Source: Acetobacter nitrogenifigens DSM 23921 = NBRC 105050 (lineage in GTDB: Bacteria; Pseudomonadota; Alphaproteobacteria; Acetobacterales; Acetobacteraceae). From it: 64,000 bases of DNA. The position numbers and the translations under genes are program-made. This document shows positions 46,005-54,664 of the stretch, one piece after another (the first letter of the stretch is position 1; every line of letters begins with the position of its first letter). Below the pieces are notes generated by a model. The model did not search any database. It saw only the letters and a list, made by a program, of their open reading frames with translations, and had not been told where the DNA came from. The DNA is taken from positions 310,001-374,000 of the forward strand of contig NZ_AUBI01000002.1 of NCBI RefSeq assembly GCF_000429165.1. The letters are read 5' to 3'.

Positions 46005-47141
46005 ATGAGAATACTGCGCGCGCTTTTTCGTCCCGTCGCTCTGGCGGCGACGTTGATCGGCGGAACGGCCGTCTGTGCGCCGCCCTCCCACGCAGCCGAG
46101 GCGCGAAAAGTCATTGTCGATGACGACGGGTCCGGCATCGCGGAATGGATGTTGCTGCAGGCGCCGAACGTCGACGTTCTCGGCATCACGATCCTGTCCG
46201 GCGACGTCTGGCGCGATGAAGGCGTGGCGCACGCCCTGCGCGCCGTCGAGATCGCGCACAGGACGGACGTTCCCGTGCTACGCGGCGCGGTTTATCCGCT
46301 GCTGAACTCCGAAAAACTCACCGACCGGTGGGAAGCGCTTTACGGCAAGCTGGTCTGGAAAGGCGCCTGGATGAAAAAGTGGGTGGAGCCCACTGTCCAA
46401 AGCACGCCGCCGTATCATGCTCCCGATGTCGTGCCGCACCTGCCGGAAGGCGATCCGACCATCAAGGCGTCGGATGAGCCGGCCGTCATGTTCATGATCC
46501 GCAAGGTTCATGAATTTCCCGGACAGGTGACGATCATCGCGACTGGTCCGATGACAGATCTTGCGCTGGCGCAACGCCTGGATCCGTCCTTCGCCAGCCT
46601 GGCGAAAGAACTGGTTTACATGGGCGGAAGTCTCAACCCGCAACAGGTTCGCCCCGACGTCGCCGCCGCACAGTTCGCCAGAGAATTCGCGAATTCTCCA
46701 CGGAGAGAATTCAATTTCCGCTTCGACCCCGAAGCCGCGAGCATCGTGCTGCGCGCGCCGTGGCGGCATATTGTCGCGGTTCCAGCCGATCCCTCCACTG
46801 CGACGGAGTTAACGCCGGAATTCCTCCATAAACTTGCAGCCGCCAATCCCGCGTTCGCCGGCACGATCAGCAAGCGCGAACCCGGCTTTCCGCTTTGGGA
46901 CGAAATCGCAGCCGCCGTCTGGCTGGACCCGAGCCTGATCAAGCACAGTGAAGAGCTGTACGTCGACGTGAACAGCCAGTTCGGCGCAGGATATGGCGAC
47001 ACGCTGTCGTGGACGCCCGGATATCAGCCGGATCTGGACGAGCAGCGTGAGACGGTCGTCCGTACCATCGACGCCCCTAAACTGGAGGCGTTCATCACAT
47101 CGCTTCTGGCGCGGCCTCTGCCCAGTTCACCGCCAAAATAA
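46005..47141 (+). CDS. Exported nucleoside hydrolase-like protein
   Basis: 378 residues with a signal peptide (cleavage near SHA-AE). Fold of inosine-uridine-type hydrolases: VIVDDDGSGIAEWMLLQ at the start, NVDVLGITILSGD, PVLRGAVYPLL, TIIATGPMTDLALAQRLDP, ELVYMGGSL, and NFRFDPEAASIVLRA. The usual calcium motif DTDxGxDD is altered to DDDGSGIA, losing the two final aspartates at their normal position, though WDEIAAAVWLDPSL keeps the C-terminal histidine-region fold with D replacing H/D. It may still bind metal differently or have changed substrate. Likely periplasmic, releasing bases from nucleosides. Confidence 0.82.
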   Translation: MRILRALFRPVALAATLIGGTAVCAPPSHAAEARKVIVDDDGSGIAEWMLLQAPNVDVLGITILSGDVWRDEGVAHALRAVEIAHRTDVPVLRGAVYPLLNSEKLTDRWEALYGKLVWKGAWMKKWVEPTVQSTPPYHAPDVVPHLPEGDPTIKASDEPAVMFMIRKVHEFPGQVTIIATGPMTDLALAQRLDPSFASLAKELVYMGGSLNPQQVRPDVAAAQFAREFANSPRREFNFRFDPEAASIVLRAPWRHIVAVPADPSTATELTPEFLHKLAAANPAFAGTISKREPGFPLWDEIAAAVWLDPSLIKHSEELYVDVNSQFGAGYGDTLSWTPGYQPDLDEQRETVVRTIDAPKLEAFITSLLARPLPSSPPK

Positions 47142-47159
47142 GGAGGATTATATCCTCCT
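47141..47159 (+). terminator. Small hairpin at the nucleoside hydrolase stop
   Basis: AGGAGGATTATATCCTCCT: 7-bp arms with a 5-base loop, beginning at the last stop-codon base. No T run follows, so termination is uncertain. Confidence 0.4.
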
Positions 47160-47564
47160 GCTTCGTGGCCTCATGCCTGGCCCCGCCTGACTTACGACAC
47201 ACCCCTGCCCTCTACACTGGGAAGAGTGAAGTCATTCTTTGGAACAAAGGCAAACCCAGTACCGAGCCCCCCCCGCAAAATATCCGGCGCCCCCTGATCG
47301 AAAACTGCCTTCCCAAAGAGTGAAGCTTTTCCCGACAAAAAGCGCGTTACGCGCCCATTGGCCAGCACGCAAAAACAGTAAAAAGCCAAAGCGCAAACAG
47401 TGGATTGGCGCGATTAAAGCCGCACGTGTTCTCTTCAAACTGCAGCAGCTCTAACAGCCGGCAACTTCACGCCACCCGTACAACGCGTCCCGCCCCAATA
47501 GCCTGTGCCGCGCGCAACCCACCCGGCATCTTTACAACAGTCGTATCGGCGTCTCAGTTACGTC
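47142..47564. other. Leader/intergenic region before the antiporter
   Basis: 423 bp. It carries GCGCGTTACGCGC (a near-palindrome at about 47342) and a lysine/proline-rich short frame (47239-47454, TTG start) without ribosome site or homology. No riboswitch fold was recognised. Confidence 0.4.
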
Positions 47565-49238
47565 ATGCACATTACACTGCTCGCGCTGACCCTGCTCACC
47601 GTCGTTGGCCTTACCGGCCTTATCGCGCGCGTGCTGAAGCTGCGCATCCCGATGCCGCTGCTGCAAATCGCGGCAGGCGCAGCGGCGGCTCTGGCCGGAG
47701 TGCATGTCGGGCTCGACACTGATCTGTTTCTTCTGCTCTTCATCTCGCCACTCCTGTTCGTCGACGCCTATCGCGTGCCCATGCGGGAATTCGGCGAACT
47801 ACGGAGCATTATCGTAGCGATGGCCGTCGGGCTTGTCGCGCTCAGCACTCTGGCGGGCGGCTATTTTCTCGACTGGCTTCTGCCGACAGTACCGCTGGCT
47901 GCCGCGTTTGCTCTCGCGGGCGCCCTGTCTCCGACCGACGCGATCGCAGTCTCCGGCATCCTTCGTGGGGGACGCACGCCGCCGCGTATCATCCACCTTC
48001 TGCGCGGCGAGGCGCTTCTGAACGACGCCTCCGGGCTCGTCTGCTTCAAATTCGCCGTGGCCGCCGCAACGACCGGCATCTTCTCCCTGAAGGCTGCGTC
48101 CGCCAATTTCGCATGGGTGTCGCTGGGCGGAATCGTGACCGGCGTCATCATCAGCCTTTGCGCCAGCCGCGCGGAAAGCATGTTGCTACGACGCGGTTAC
48201 GACGACCCTCCAAGCCATATGCTGCTTGCGCTGATATTGCCGTTCTTCACCTATCTGGTTGCGGAATCCATCGAGACGTCAGGCATTCTCGCGGTCGTCG
48301 CCGCAGGCATGACAATCCGCCTTACCGGCGTGATGAACGAAACCGAAATCGGGACGCGCATGCGGGCGACCGCGTTATGGGAAACGATATCCTTCGCGCT
48401 CAACGGCCTGGTGTTCCTGCTGCTCGGGCTGCAACTGCCGGACCTGGTGCATCAGGCGCGGGCGATCATGCACTCGGGAGGCGTATCTCCCTGGGAACTG
48501 CCGATCGCAATCGTGGCGCTGCAGGCTGTGATGACGTTGAGCCGCCTGGCATGGGTCAGCGCCTCGGTCCTGACCCGGCGGATCGCTGCGCGCCTGTGGC
48601 GGCGCCCCTTCATCGGCGCAAACTGGCCCGAGAGACTGATCCTCGCCCTGGCCGGCACGCGTGGCACCATCACACTGGCTGCGATTCTTTCCCTGCCCTC
48701 GGCTGAGGAGTTTCCGGAACGATCCCTGCTGATCACCATTGCCGCCGGCGTCATAATCATGTCGCTGCTCGGGGCCAGCGTCTTTCTCCCGCTTGTCCTT
48801 CGGCTACTGCCGTCGCAGGAAGGAACCAACCGAACTCAGCAGGAACTGGATGAGACCCGTCTGGCTCTGGTGCGTGTGGCGATTAGCGTCCTGAAGGATG
48901 AAGCAAGCCGCCACAACAGCCCTGCGGGAGGATCCGCCGGAGAGCCTGAGCCCGCGCAAAGCAGGGCGGCGCCGCTTCTTTTGCAGGAGTATCAGGAACT
49001 TTTACATACACTGGACAGCAAGCAGACTGACCTTGAGGCCAACCGGGACGAACTGCTCCGCAACCGTCGCGCCGAACTGGCGATCCGCCTGAGAGTGGTG
49101 CGCGCCCAAAGAAAAGCCCTGAAAGAGTTTTTGCACGACGGCAATCTCAACGACGAGACGGAGCGTGTTTTGGCGCGTCAACTCGACGTGCATGAGCAGG
49201 AGCTGATCGACGAAGCGTCAGCGCTTCCGCACCCGTAA
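47565..49238 (+). CDS. CPA1-type Na+/H+ antiporter with cytosolic tail
   Basis: 557 residues. Ten or more transmembrane helices; family motifs are ISPLLFVDAYRVP, AFALAGALSPTDAIAVSGIL (ion-site aspartate), GEALLNDASGLVCFKFAV (the conserved ND) and LAGTRGTITLAAILSLP. The last about 130 residues are hydrophilic and helical (LLLQEYQELLHTLDSKQTDL), as in NhaP/YjcE antiporters. It exchanges Na+ or K+ for H+ at the inner membrane, useful in acid environments. ATG 47565 is chosen because the membrane domain starts there; its ribosome site is weak. Confidence 0.9.
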   Translation: MHITLLALTLLTVVGLTGLIARVLKLRIPMPLLQIAAGAAAALAGVHVGLDTDLFLLLFISPLLFVDAYRVPMREFGELRSIIVAMAVGLVALSTLAGGYFLDWLLPTVPLAAAFALAGALSPTDAIAVSGILRGGRTPPRIIHLLRGEALLNDASGLVCFKFAVAAATTGIFSLKAASANFAWVSLGGIVTGVIISLCASRAESMLLRRGYDDPPSHMLLALILPFFTYLVAESIETSGILAVVAAGMTIRLTGVMNETEIGTRMRATALWETISFALNGLVFLLLGLQLPDLVHQARAIMHSGGVSPWELPIAIVALQAVMTLSRLAWVSASVLTRRIAARLWRRPFIGANWPERLILALAGTRGTITLAAILSLPSAEEFPERSLLITIAAGVIIMSLLGASVFLPLVLRLLPSQEGTNRTQQELDETRLALVRVAISVLKDEASRHNSPAGGSAGEPEPAQSRAAPLLLQEYQELLHTLDSKQTDLEANRDELLRNRRAELAIRLRVVRAQRKALKEFLHDGNLNDETERVLARQLDVHEQELIDEASALPHP

Positions 49239-49722
49239 GGGTTATCGCCACGAAGACGGACCCCTGCCTGGCAGTTTACCTTCGGTTTTCAGCGAATGCG
49301 GCCAAGCCTTCGACGTTAATGAGCATCAGCCGCGCTTTTCTTACAGCGCCAGAGAAAAAATCATCGCATATTTGGAATGTTTTCTACTCATGAACGCCCG
49401 GCGCAGCGTTGAACGGCACATCCGCCGCCCGTCGACATGGATCGCCACTCCTCCCCAAACCAAATCTCACGGCAATCACGCCAACAATATTGGCTTTTCC
49501 CAAAAGTGTTCCAAATTTTCTTGATTTTTGGCGAGACTACGGACGGTCGGGCCTTATACAAATCAGAGTCTCGCAAAATTCCGAGCGGACTAATTTTCTG
49601 AGGAACGAGGATTTTGAGTGTTCTTATAGAAGCAAGACAAAGCGTCGCCACGATGAACTGACCGACGCAAACTTTCAAATCTAGTATTACACAGCCCGCC
49701 AGAACCGGGCGCGGCGCAACCT
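49239..49722. other. Intergenic region, no gene seen
   Basis: 484 bp between the antiporter stop and the stop of a convergent small gene. Moderately AT-rich from about 49480 to 49690. No RNA gene, repeat or clear terminator was recognised. Confidence 0.45.
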
Positions 49723-50091
49723 TCAGGCGGCGACAGTCGAACCTTGAACAGGCAGAACTGGACGCACGAAATTCAGCGCATGCTCGAACGAGGTCTGGCG
49801 GCTCAGTTCATAATCGCGGATCGCATCGACCACGACCCAACGCAGGCCTTCCGGACGGATGATATAGGCTGGGTCAGCGCTTTCGCGGACCCACACCAGA
49901 ACCATCTCGGAGCCCACGGCGCCTGTGTCGCCATCTGACACAAAAATATCGGCGTCACACAGTCCCATACAAAGGCCTGCGTTCAACCACCGCGACAGAT
50001 ACTCGCGGTGACGAGGTAGAACCGCCTGACGGAACGGCACTACATTGCAAAATGAAGAGGGCAACGTCTCAGATAGCATTGGCTGTGGCAT
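49723..50091 (-). CDS. Protein of unknown function, about 122 aa
   Basis: 122 residues from an ATG with AGGA 8 bp upstream; the frame opens 44 codons earlier, and an ATG 12 bases later is also possible. No signal peptide or membrane segment. I do not recognise the family. Features include FRQAVLPRHREYLSRWLNAG, a Cys/Asp segment MGLCDADIFVSD, and EMVLVWVRESADPAYIIRPE followed by RWVVVDAIRDYELSR, which look like a folded alpha/beta domain rather than random frame. It stands alone between convergent and co-directional genes. Confidence 0.55.
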   Translation of the reverse strand: MPQPMLSETLPSSFCNVVPFRQAVLPRHREYLSRWLNAGLCMGLCDADIFVSDGDTGAVGSEMVLVWVRESADPAYIIRPEGLRWVVVDAIRDYELSRQTSFEHALNFVRPVLPVQGSTVAA

Positions 50092-50356
50092 CCCCGTTGT
50101 CCTGTGGCGGCGAACTGGAGGGAACGTTATGGCGGAGATGCGCTCACGCCAAACTGAATCTTCACAATTTCGCCCTAGAAAGAGGCACCGCAGAGCAAAT
50201 GTGACAAAAAAGCAACTATCCATTCCGCTTTATCTCTAATTCTGCTCACGAAACAATCTTATGCACATTAAATATGATGTTTTTTTATGCAAAAACTCCA
50301 GCGCTGTGAATCTTTTCCGGGCAAGCACTCAAGGGTGAGCAAAAATATCGCCCCAT

Positions 50357-51289
50357 TCAGGGCTGGCTCGATTCCGTAGGCCACCGGCGGTGCAGCCATA
50401 GCCAGCTTTCCGGGCAGGCTCTGATCCAAGCCTCCAGCCTGTCATTGACCGCCTGCGTCAATGACAGGATGTCCGCCTGCCTGTCGCCGCTATCGGGCAG
50501 CGGCAACGGTGGTTCGACCACAATGCGCAGGCGGGCCGGGCCGAGCCGGCGAACATAACCGGGAATAACCGGGCTGCGGTACCGCAACGCCATCGCCGCC
50601 AAAGCTGGCGCCGTCATCGCCGGACGACTGAAGAACCGCGCCTCCACGCCGTCATTCATCTTCTGGTCGACCAGCATCCCGAGACGCCCGCCGCGCGCAA
50701 CGTAGGCAAGCGCCTCCCGGGCGCCCCGCGCGCCCTTGGCGAATAGCGGCTTGGGCTCCCCCATCGCCTCATTGCGCAAATCCCGAATCATCCTGTCGAC
50801 CAAAGGATTCGCCGCCGCTCGGTAGAATGAGGCGAAGCCGAGGCCGTACGCCGAAACGCCCGGAGGAAGCATCTCCCAATTGCCGATATGTCCTGACACG
50901 AACAGCACCGAACCGCCCCGCTGCGCCTGCTCGATCAGATGCTCGGCGCCCTCGACCTCGAAACCAGGCCCTGAGGCGGTGTTCTCGCGCAGGCTGGCGA
51001 TGTGCGGGAACTCTCCGGCTGTCCTGCCAAGATTTTCCCACACACCCAGCACGATGCGTCTTCGCGCCGCTTCGTCCAGTTCCGGCATCGCGAGCCGGAG
51101 ATTGGCGTACGCCACACGCGAAACCGGTAAGAACGGTCCCACAAAACGGCACAGACGTCCGGCGAAATTCGACGCGCGCACCGGACCGAGACGCCGCAGC
51201 AACACCAAAGCGATCCGCGCGAGCGCCGCCTCCACCCGCATCCCCACGCCGACACGCTCCAGGTCGCGTTTTTCTCGATCCACCTTCAC
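50357..51289 (-). CDS. Lipid A biosynthesis acyltransferase (LpxL/HtrB-like)
   Basis: 310 residues from a GTG overlapping the lpxK stop (GTGA). The acyltransferase motif HxxxxE is in VSGHIGNWEMLPP; RGGRLGMLVDQKM and ARFFSRPAMTAPALAAMALR are the second and third family blocks. The C-terminus WLWLHRRWPTE is typical of LpxL/LpxM. These inner-membrane enzymes add secondary acyl chains to Kdo2-lipid IVA. It is last in the operon with the WaaA fusion and lpxK, matching the pathway order Kdo transfer and late acylation. Confidence 0.9.
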   Translation of the reverse strand: MKVDREKRDLERVGVGMRVEAALARIALVLLRRLGPVRASNFAGRLCRFVGPFLPVSRVAYANLRLAMPELDEAARRRIVLGVWENLGRTAGEFPHIASLRENTASGPGFEVEGAEHLIEQAQRGGSVLFVSGHIGNWEMLPPGVSAYGLGFASFYRAAANPLVDRMIRDLRNEAMGEPKPLFAKGARGAREALAYVARGGRLGMLVDQKMNDGVEARFFSRPAMTAPALAAMALRYRSPVIPGYVRRLGPARLRIVVEPPLPLPDSGDRQADILSLTQAVNDRLEAWIRACPESWLWLHRRWPTESSQP

Positions 51290-52350
51290 CGTGCAGCTAC
51301 CTCGCGCTCAAGCCAACGGTCGAGCAGAGACTCAGGCGCATCAGGGTCCGCCCACGCCAGTTCCACGCCAACCACCGTAACATGCCGCCGGAAATAAGCC
51401 GGCAATCGCACCGCGTCCTTGGGGGTCGTCACAAGCGTCGCCTCCAACTTCAGAGCAACCCGGGCTAACCGCGCGAGGTCCTTGCGCCGATACGCGTAAT
51501 GGTCAGGAAACGACACGACGCGAAGCGGAGCCACGCCACGCTCCCGCAACGCTCGAAAAAATTTTGACGGACGCGCCAGTCCAGCGAACGCGACCACCGG
51601 GCGCCCCCGCAACAGATCGACGGATGGTTCCATGACCGGCCACGCACGCAGCACGGGCATGCCCTTTGGCGCCCGTTTTTCGACCCAGACGCTCACGCCT
51701 GCACGGTCTTCGCCAGTTACGACCACCACGTCGGCCGCCGCCAGCCCCGCTTCCGGATTTTCCCTTAGCGGCCCGGCCGGAATGACGCGACCGTTGCCAA
51801 GGCCGCTCGATCCGTCGATCACCAGAAGCGCCATATCCTTGTGCAGCCCCGGATTCTGAAATCCGTCGTCCATCACAAGACACGTCGCCCCGGCCGCGAT
51901 CGCCGCCTGCGCCGAACGAACCCTGTCCGCGCCGACCCAGCACGGCGCAATCCGGGCGAGCAACAACGCCTCATCCCCAACATCCGCAGCGCTGTGGATA
52001 TCGGGATCGACCAGCAAAGGCTCCTCTGGAAACCCACGACCGAAAATGTTCGTTCCCACACCGCGAGCACGTGGTCGACGGCCGTATCCCCGCGTCAGAA
52101 AATGCACGGCTACGCCCCGCTCTCTCAGCCGCGCGCCGAGGTCGAGCGCGAGCGTGGTCTTGCCCGCGCCACCAGCGGTCAGGTTGCCGCAGCACAATAC
52201 GGGCACAGACACGCGCTCGCCGACCCGAGCGCGCCGTCTGGCCGCAATCGCCTCCACCGCTGCCGACGCAGGTTTCAGCAACCACGCCCCCACGCCGGGC
52301 GCCGCACTCCAGAAAGCGGGCGCGCGCAAACGTGGCGACCACCGGATCAC
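51286..52350 (-). CDS. lpxK: Tetraacyldisaccharide 4'-kinase
   Basis: 354 residues from GTG. The P-loop GNLTAGGAGKTTLALDLG is near residue 54 with the LpxK lead-in SVPVLCCGN; YGRRPRARGV, DVGDEALLLAR, CLVMDDGFQNPGLHKDMALL (the DDGFQ motif) and VVAFAGLARPSKFF complete the family. It phosphorylates the lipid A precursor at position 4'. It overlaps the preceding fusion gene and the following acyltransferase by 4 bp each, so translation is coupled. Confidence 0.96.
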   Translation of the reverse strand: MIRWSPRLRAPAFWSAAPGVGAWLLKPASAAVEAIAARRRARVGERVSVPVLCCGNLTAGGAGKTTLALDLGARLRERGVAVHFLTRGYGRRPRARGVGTNIFGRGFPEEPLLVDPDIHSAADVGDEALLLARIAPCWVGADRVRSAQAAIAAGATCLVMDDGFQNPGLHKDMALLVIDGSSGLGNGRVIPAGPLRENPEAGLAAADVVVVTGEDRAGVSVWVEKRAPKGMPVLRAWPVMEPSVDLLRGRPVVAFAGLARPSKFFRALRERGVAPLRVVSFPDHYAYRRKDLARLARVALKLEATLVTTPKDAVRLPAYFRRHVTVVGVELAWADPDAPESLLDRWLEREVAAR

Positions 52351-54515
52351 ACACCCACCTGCGCGGGTGTTTCTCCCGCCATCGTCTCGTAAATACGGCG
52401 AGCGAGGCGCTCAGGGAGCGCCTTGTCGAAATCCGCAGCCTGTCGCGCAGCGTCTCCGGCTGTCCAGGCGCGCCCGGCGTCGGCCAGCAGAGGCCCCAAC
52501 CAGAGCGATAGCGCTTCGACGGAATCGACCACGGTGATCGCTTCCCCCAGCCGGGCGTAAGTCGCGGCGAAATTCTCGATGGCGGGACCAGTGGCGATGG
52601 CGCAACCCAGCCGGGCAGGCTCAAGCGGATTATGACCGCCGCCCTTGCGCGCCGGACCTTGCCGCCCTCGCCCTCCCGGCGTCTCGAACAGGCTGTTGCC
52701 CATGAAGACGACGCGCGAAAGACGAAACAGCACGCCGAGTTCGCCGAGCGTATCCGCAACCCAGACCGGATCCGACGCTTCCGGCCATTGCCCCTGCGAC
52801 CGCCTCGGGGCCACTCCCAGATCATGCCTGATCGGCGGCGGCAGCACGCGGGCGGCGAGCGCCGCCACAACTGCGCCTCTCTCCGGATGACGCGGCGCGA
52901 TAATGGTCAAAAGGTCCGGATATCTGTCGCGCAGGGCGGCGGCGGCGGCGAAAATGGCCGCTTCCTCACCTTCATGCGTCGACGCCGCAAGCCATACCGG
53001 GCGCTCACCGACGATCAGCCGCAGCCGCTCCAGCAACGCAGCGTCGAACCCCAGAGGCTCGGCGGCGAACTTCAAATCTCCGGCCGTGACGACGACCGGC
53101 GCGCCAAGCGCACGGAACCGCGCCGCGTCCTCCTCGGCACGCGCCGCGATCCATCGCATCGGCGAGAGCGTCCACGCCGCCAGATCGGGAGCGCGGCGCC
53201 AACCGGCCAGCGCGCGCGCCGACATGCGCCCGTTCACCACCATAACCGGCACCGCAACTCGGCGGCAGCATTCGATCATATTAGGCCAAAGCTCGCTTTC
53301 CGTCAGCACGAACGCCTGCGGCCGCCAGCGTTTCAGGAACCGGTTCACCCAGCGCGGCACGTCCAGTGGCACAAACTGATGAACTACCCGGCCTGCTGCA
53401 ATTTCATCCGGCAGCGCCGCCGCAAGCGTCTTGAACCCTGTGACGGTCCCGGTGGTGATCAGAACATTCGGCGCGTCGCCCGCCTCGCCCCAGGCACAGG
53501 CGAGCAACGCGCGAATCACAGGCAGCACGGAGACGGTTTCCCCGACGCTCGCTGCGTGGATCCAGACCAGCGAACCGGGAGGTCTCGCCACGCCGCCGCC
53601 CAATCCGATTCGTTCCCGCAACCGGGCGGGCAATTCCTTGCCACGCGCGACGCGGCGCCTCAGCATAACGATCAGTCCCGGAGCGATCAGGGAGGCGATC
53701 GCCGCCCATACGCTGCCCAACGCCCGACCGACGGTGGTCGTCTGCGCATCTTGCTGACCGGAAATAACGGGCGCGCGCATGGAGGCAAGGCGTTCATCAT
53801 AATCCGCGTCAGCAAGGCGGCGTCCGGCTTCCGCCATCGCCTCGTTTAATCCGGCCGTCAGTTGCGCGCGCATCTCGTCGCGCCGCCCTCGCGCCACCAC
53901 CAGCGGCGGACCACATACCAGCCTGCCTCGCCCGAATGGCAGGGGAACGATCATCCTGTCCCATGACCCGGCCCGAACGCCAGAACAGGCCACTCCCACG
54001 GGAATGATCGGAGCGCCCGTCAGTTCCGCCAACGCAAGCGCACCTGCCTGCACCTCTCGCCTTGGGCCCTTCGGACCATCCGGCATGATGGCGACGACGT
54101 CGCCCTGCTCGAGCGACGCGCGCAAACGCCTCAACGCAGACGCGCCGCCTTTGTTCTTGCCTTTACGATCAGACGAGCCGTGCAGCGCTGGAATTCGCCA
54201 CGGAGCGACCACGCCCGCGATCATCCGGCCGTCACGATTGCGGCTGATCAATACTCTCAATCTTAACAGAGGGTTGCGGGGTTCGGTCCACCACCAGAGC
54301 GTCGGCGCCAGCATCAGCGCCTCATGCCAGAACGCCACAAGAACGCCAGGGCCTGCCGGATCAAGCAGAAGAGAACGCGAAGCCGCGTCCATATCGACTT
54401 TCCAACGCGTCGTCGTCAGCGCCAACGCCAGACCACGGCGCACGCAGGTCTGAACGATCCTGCGTAACAATTCCGAACCGGCGTCGCGCGGCGAGGGCTC
54501 AGGCACTGTCGTCAC
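52347..54515 (-). CDS. waaA: Fusion: DUF374 acyltransferase-like domain + Kdo transferase (WaaA/KdtA)
   Basis: 722 residues. Residues 1-225 are a DUF374/LPLAT-like domain (VLVAFWHEALMLAP, RNRDGRMIAGVV, VAIMPDGPKGPRREVQ). From about 275, WaaA begins: VWIHAASVGETVSVLPVIRA, LITTGTVTGFKTLA, FVPLDVPRWVNRFLKRWRP, LTESELWPNMI, and the KdtA signature GGGHNPLEPARLG near 640. WaaA transfers Kdo from CMP-Kdo to lipid IVA at the inner membrane. Alphaproteobacteria often encode DUF374 next to waaA as a separate gene; here one frame spans both with no stop or start between. Followed by lpxK. Confidence 0.92.
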   Translation of the reverse strand: MTTVPEPSPRDAGSELLRRIVQTCVRRGLALALTTTRWKVDMDAASRSLLLDPAGPGVLVAFWHEALMLAPTLWWWTEPRNPLLRLRVLISRNRDGRMIAGVVAPWRIPALHGSSDRKGKNKGGASALRRLRASLEQGDVVAIMPDGPKGPRREVQAGALALAELTGAPIIPVGVACSGVRAGSWDRMIVPLPFGRGRLVCGPPLVVARGRRDEMRAQLTAGLNEAMAEAGRRLADADYDERLASMRAPVISGQQDAQTTTVGRALGSVWAAIASLIAPGLIVMLRRRVARGKELPARLRERIGLGGGVARPPGSLVWIHAASVGETVSVLPVIRALLACAWGEAGDAPNVLITTGTVTGFKTLAAALPDEIAAGRVVHQFVPLDVPRWVNRFLKRWRPQAFVLTESELWPNMIECCRRVAVPVMVVNGRMSARALAGWRRAPDLAAWTLSPMRWIAARAEEDAARFRALGAPVVVTAGDLKFAAEPLGFDAALLERLRLIVGERPVWLAASTHEGEEAAIFAAAAALRDRYPDLLTIIAPRHPERGAVVAALAARVLPPPIRHDLGVAPRRSQGQWPEASDPVWVADTLGELGVLFRLSRVVFMGNSLFETPGGRGRQGPARKGGGHNPLEPARLGCAIATGPAIENFAATYARLGEAITVVDSVEALSLWLGPLLADAGRAWTAGDAARQAADFDKALPERLARRIYETMAGETPAQVGV

Positions 54516-54625
54516 GACCGTGCTGCGCCGTCATTCACGACCTGCCGAAATTGGAGCGCTATCAGTAAATCTATAAAACATGAATGGGCGTTAACATGCC
54601 CGACGCAGTTCACAAAGCATCATAT

Positions 54626-54655
54626 GCGTGGCGCCGTCATTACCCGGCGCCACGC
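54626..54655 (-). terminator. Hairpin after the succinate-semialdehyde dehydrogenase gene
   Basis: Perfect 10-bp arms GCGTGGCGCC and GGCGCCACGC with a 10-base loop, 9 bp after the stop codon. No T tract, but position and stability fit a transcript end. Confidence 0.65.
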
Positions 54656-54664
54656 ACGGAGCAA

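Noticed and set aside
47239..47454. 71-aa basic Lys/Pro-rich frame
   Set aside because: TTG start without ribosome site, no homology; more likely noncoding leader.
49250..49290. CTGCCTGGCAG resembling the end of 5S rRNA
   Set aside because: Only about 11 bases match and no 5S body is present.
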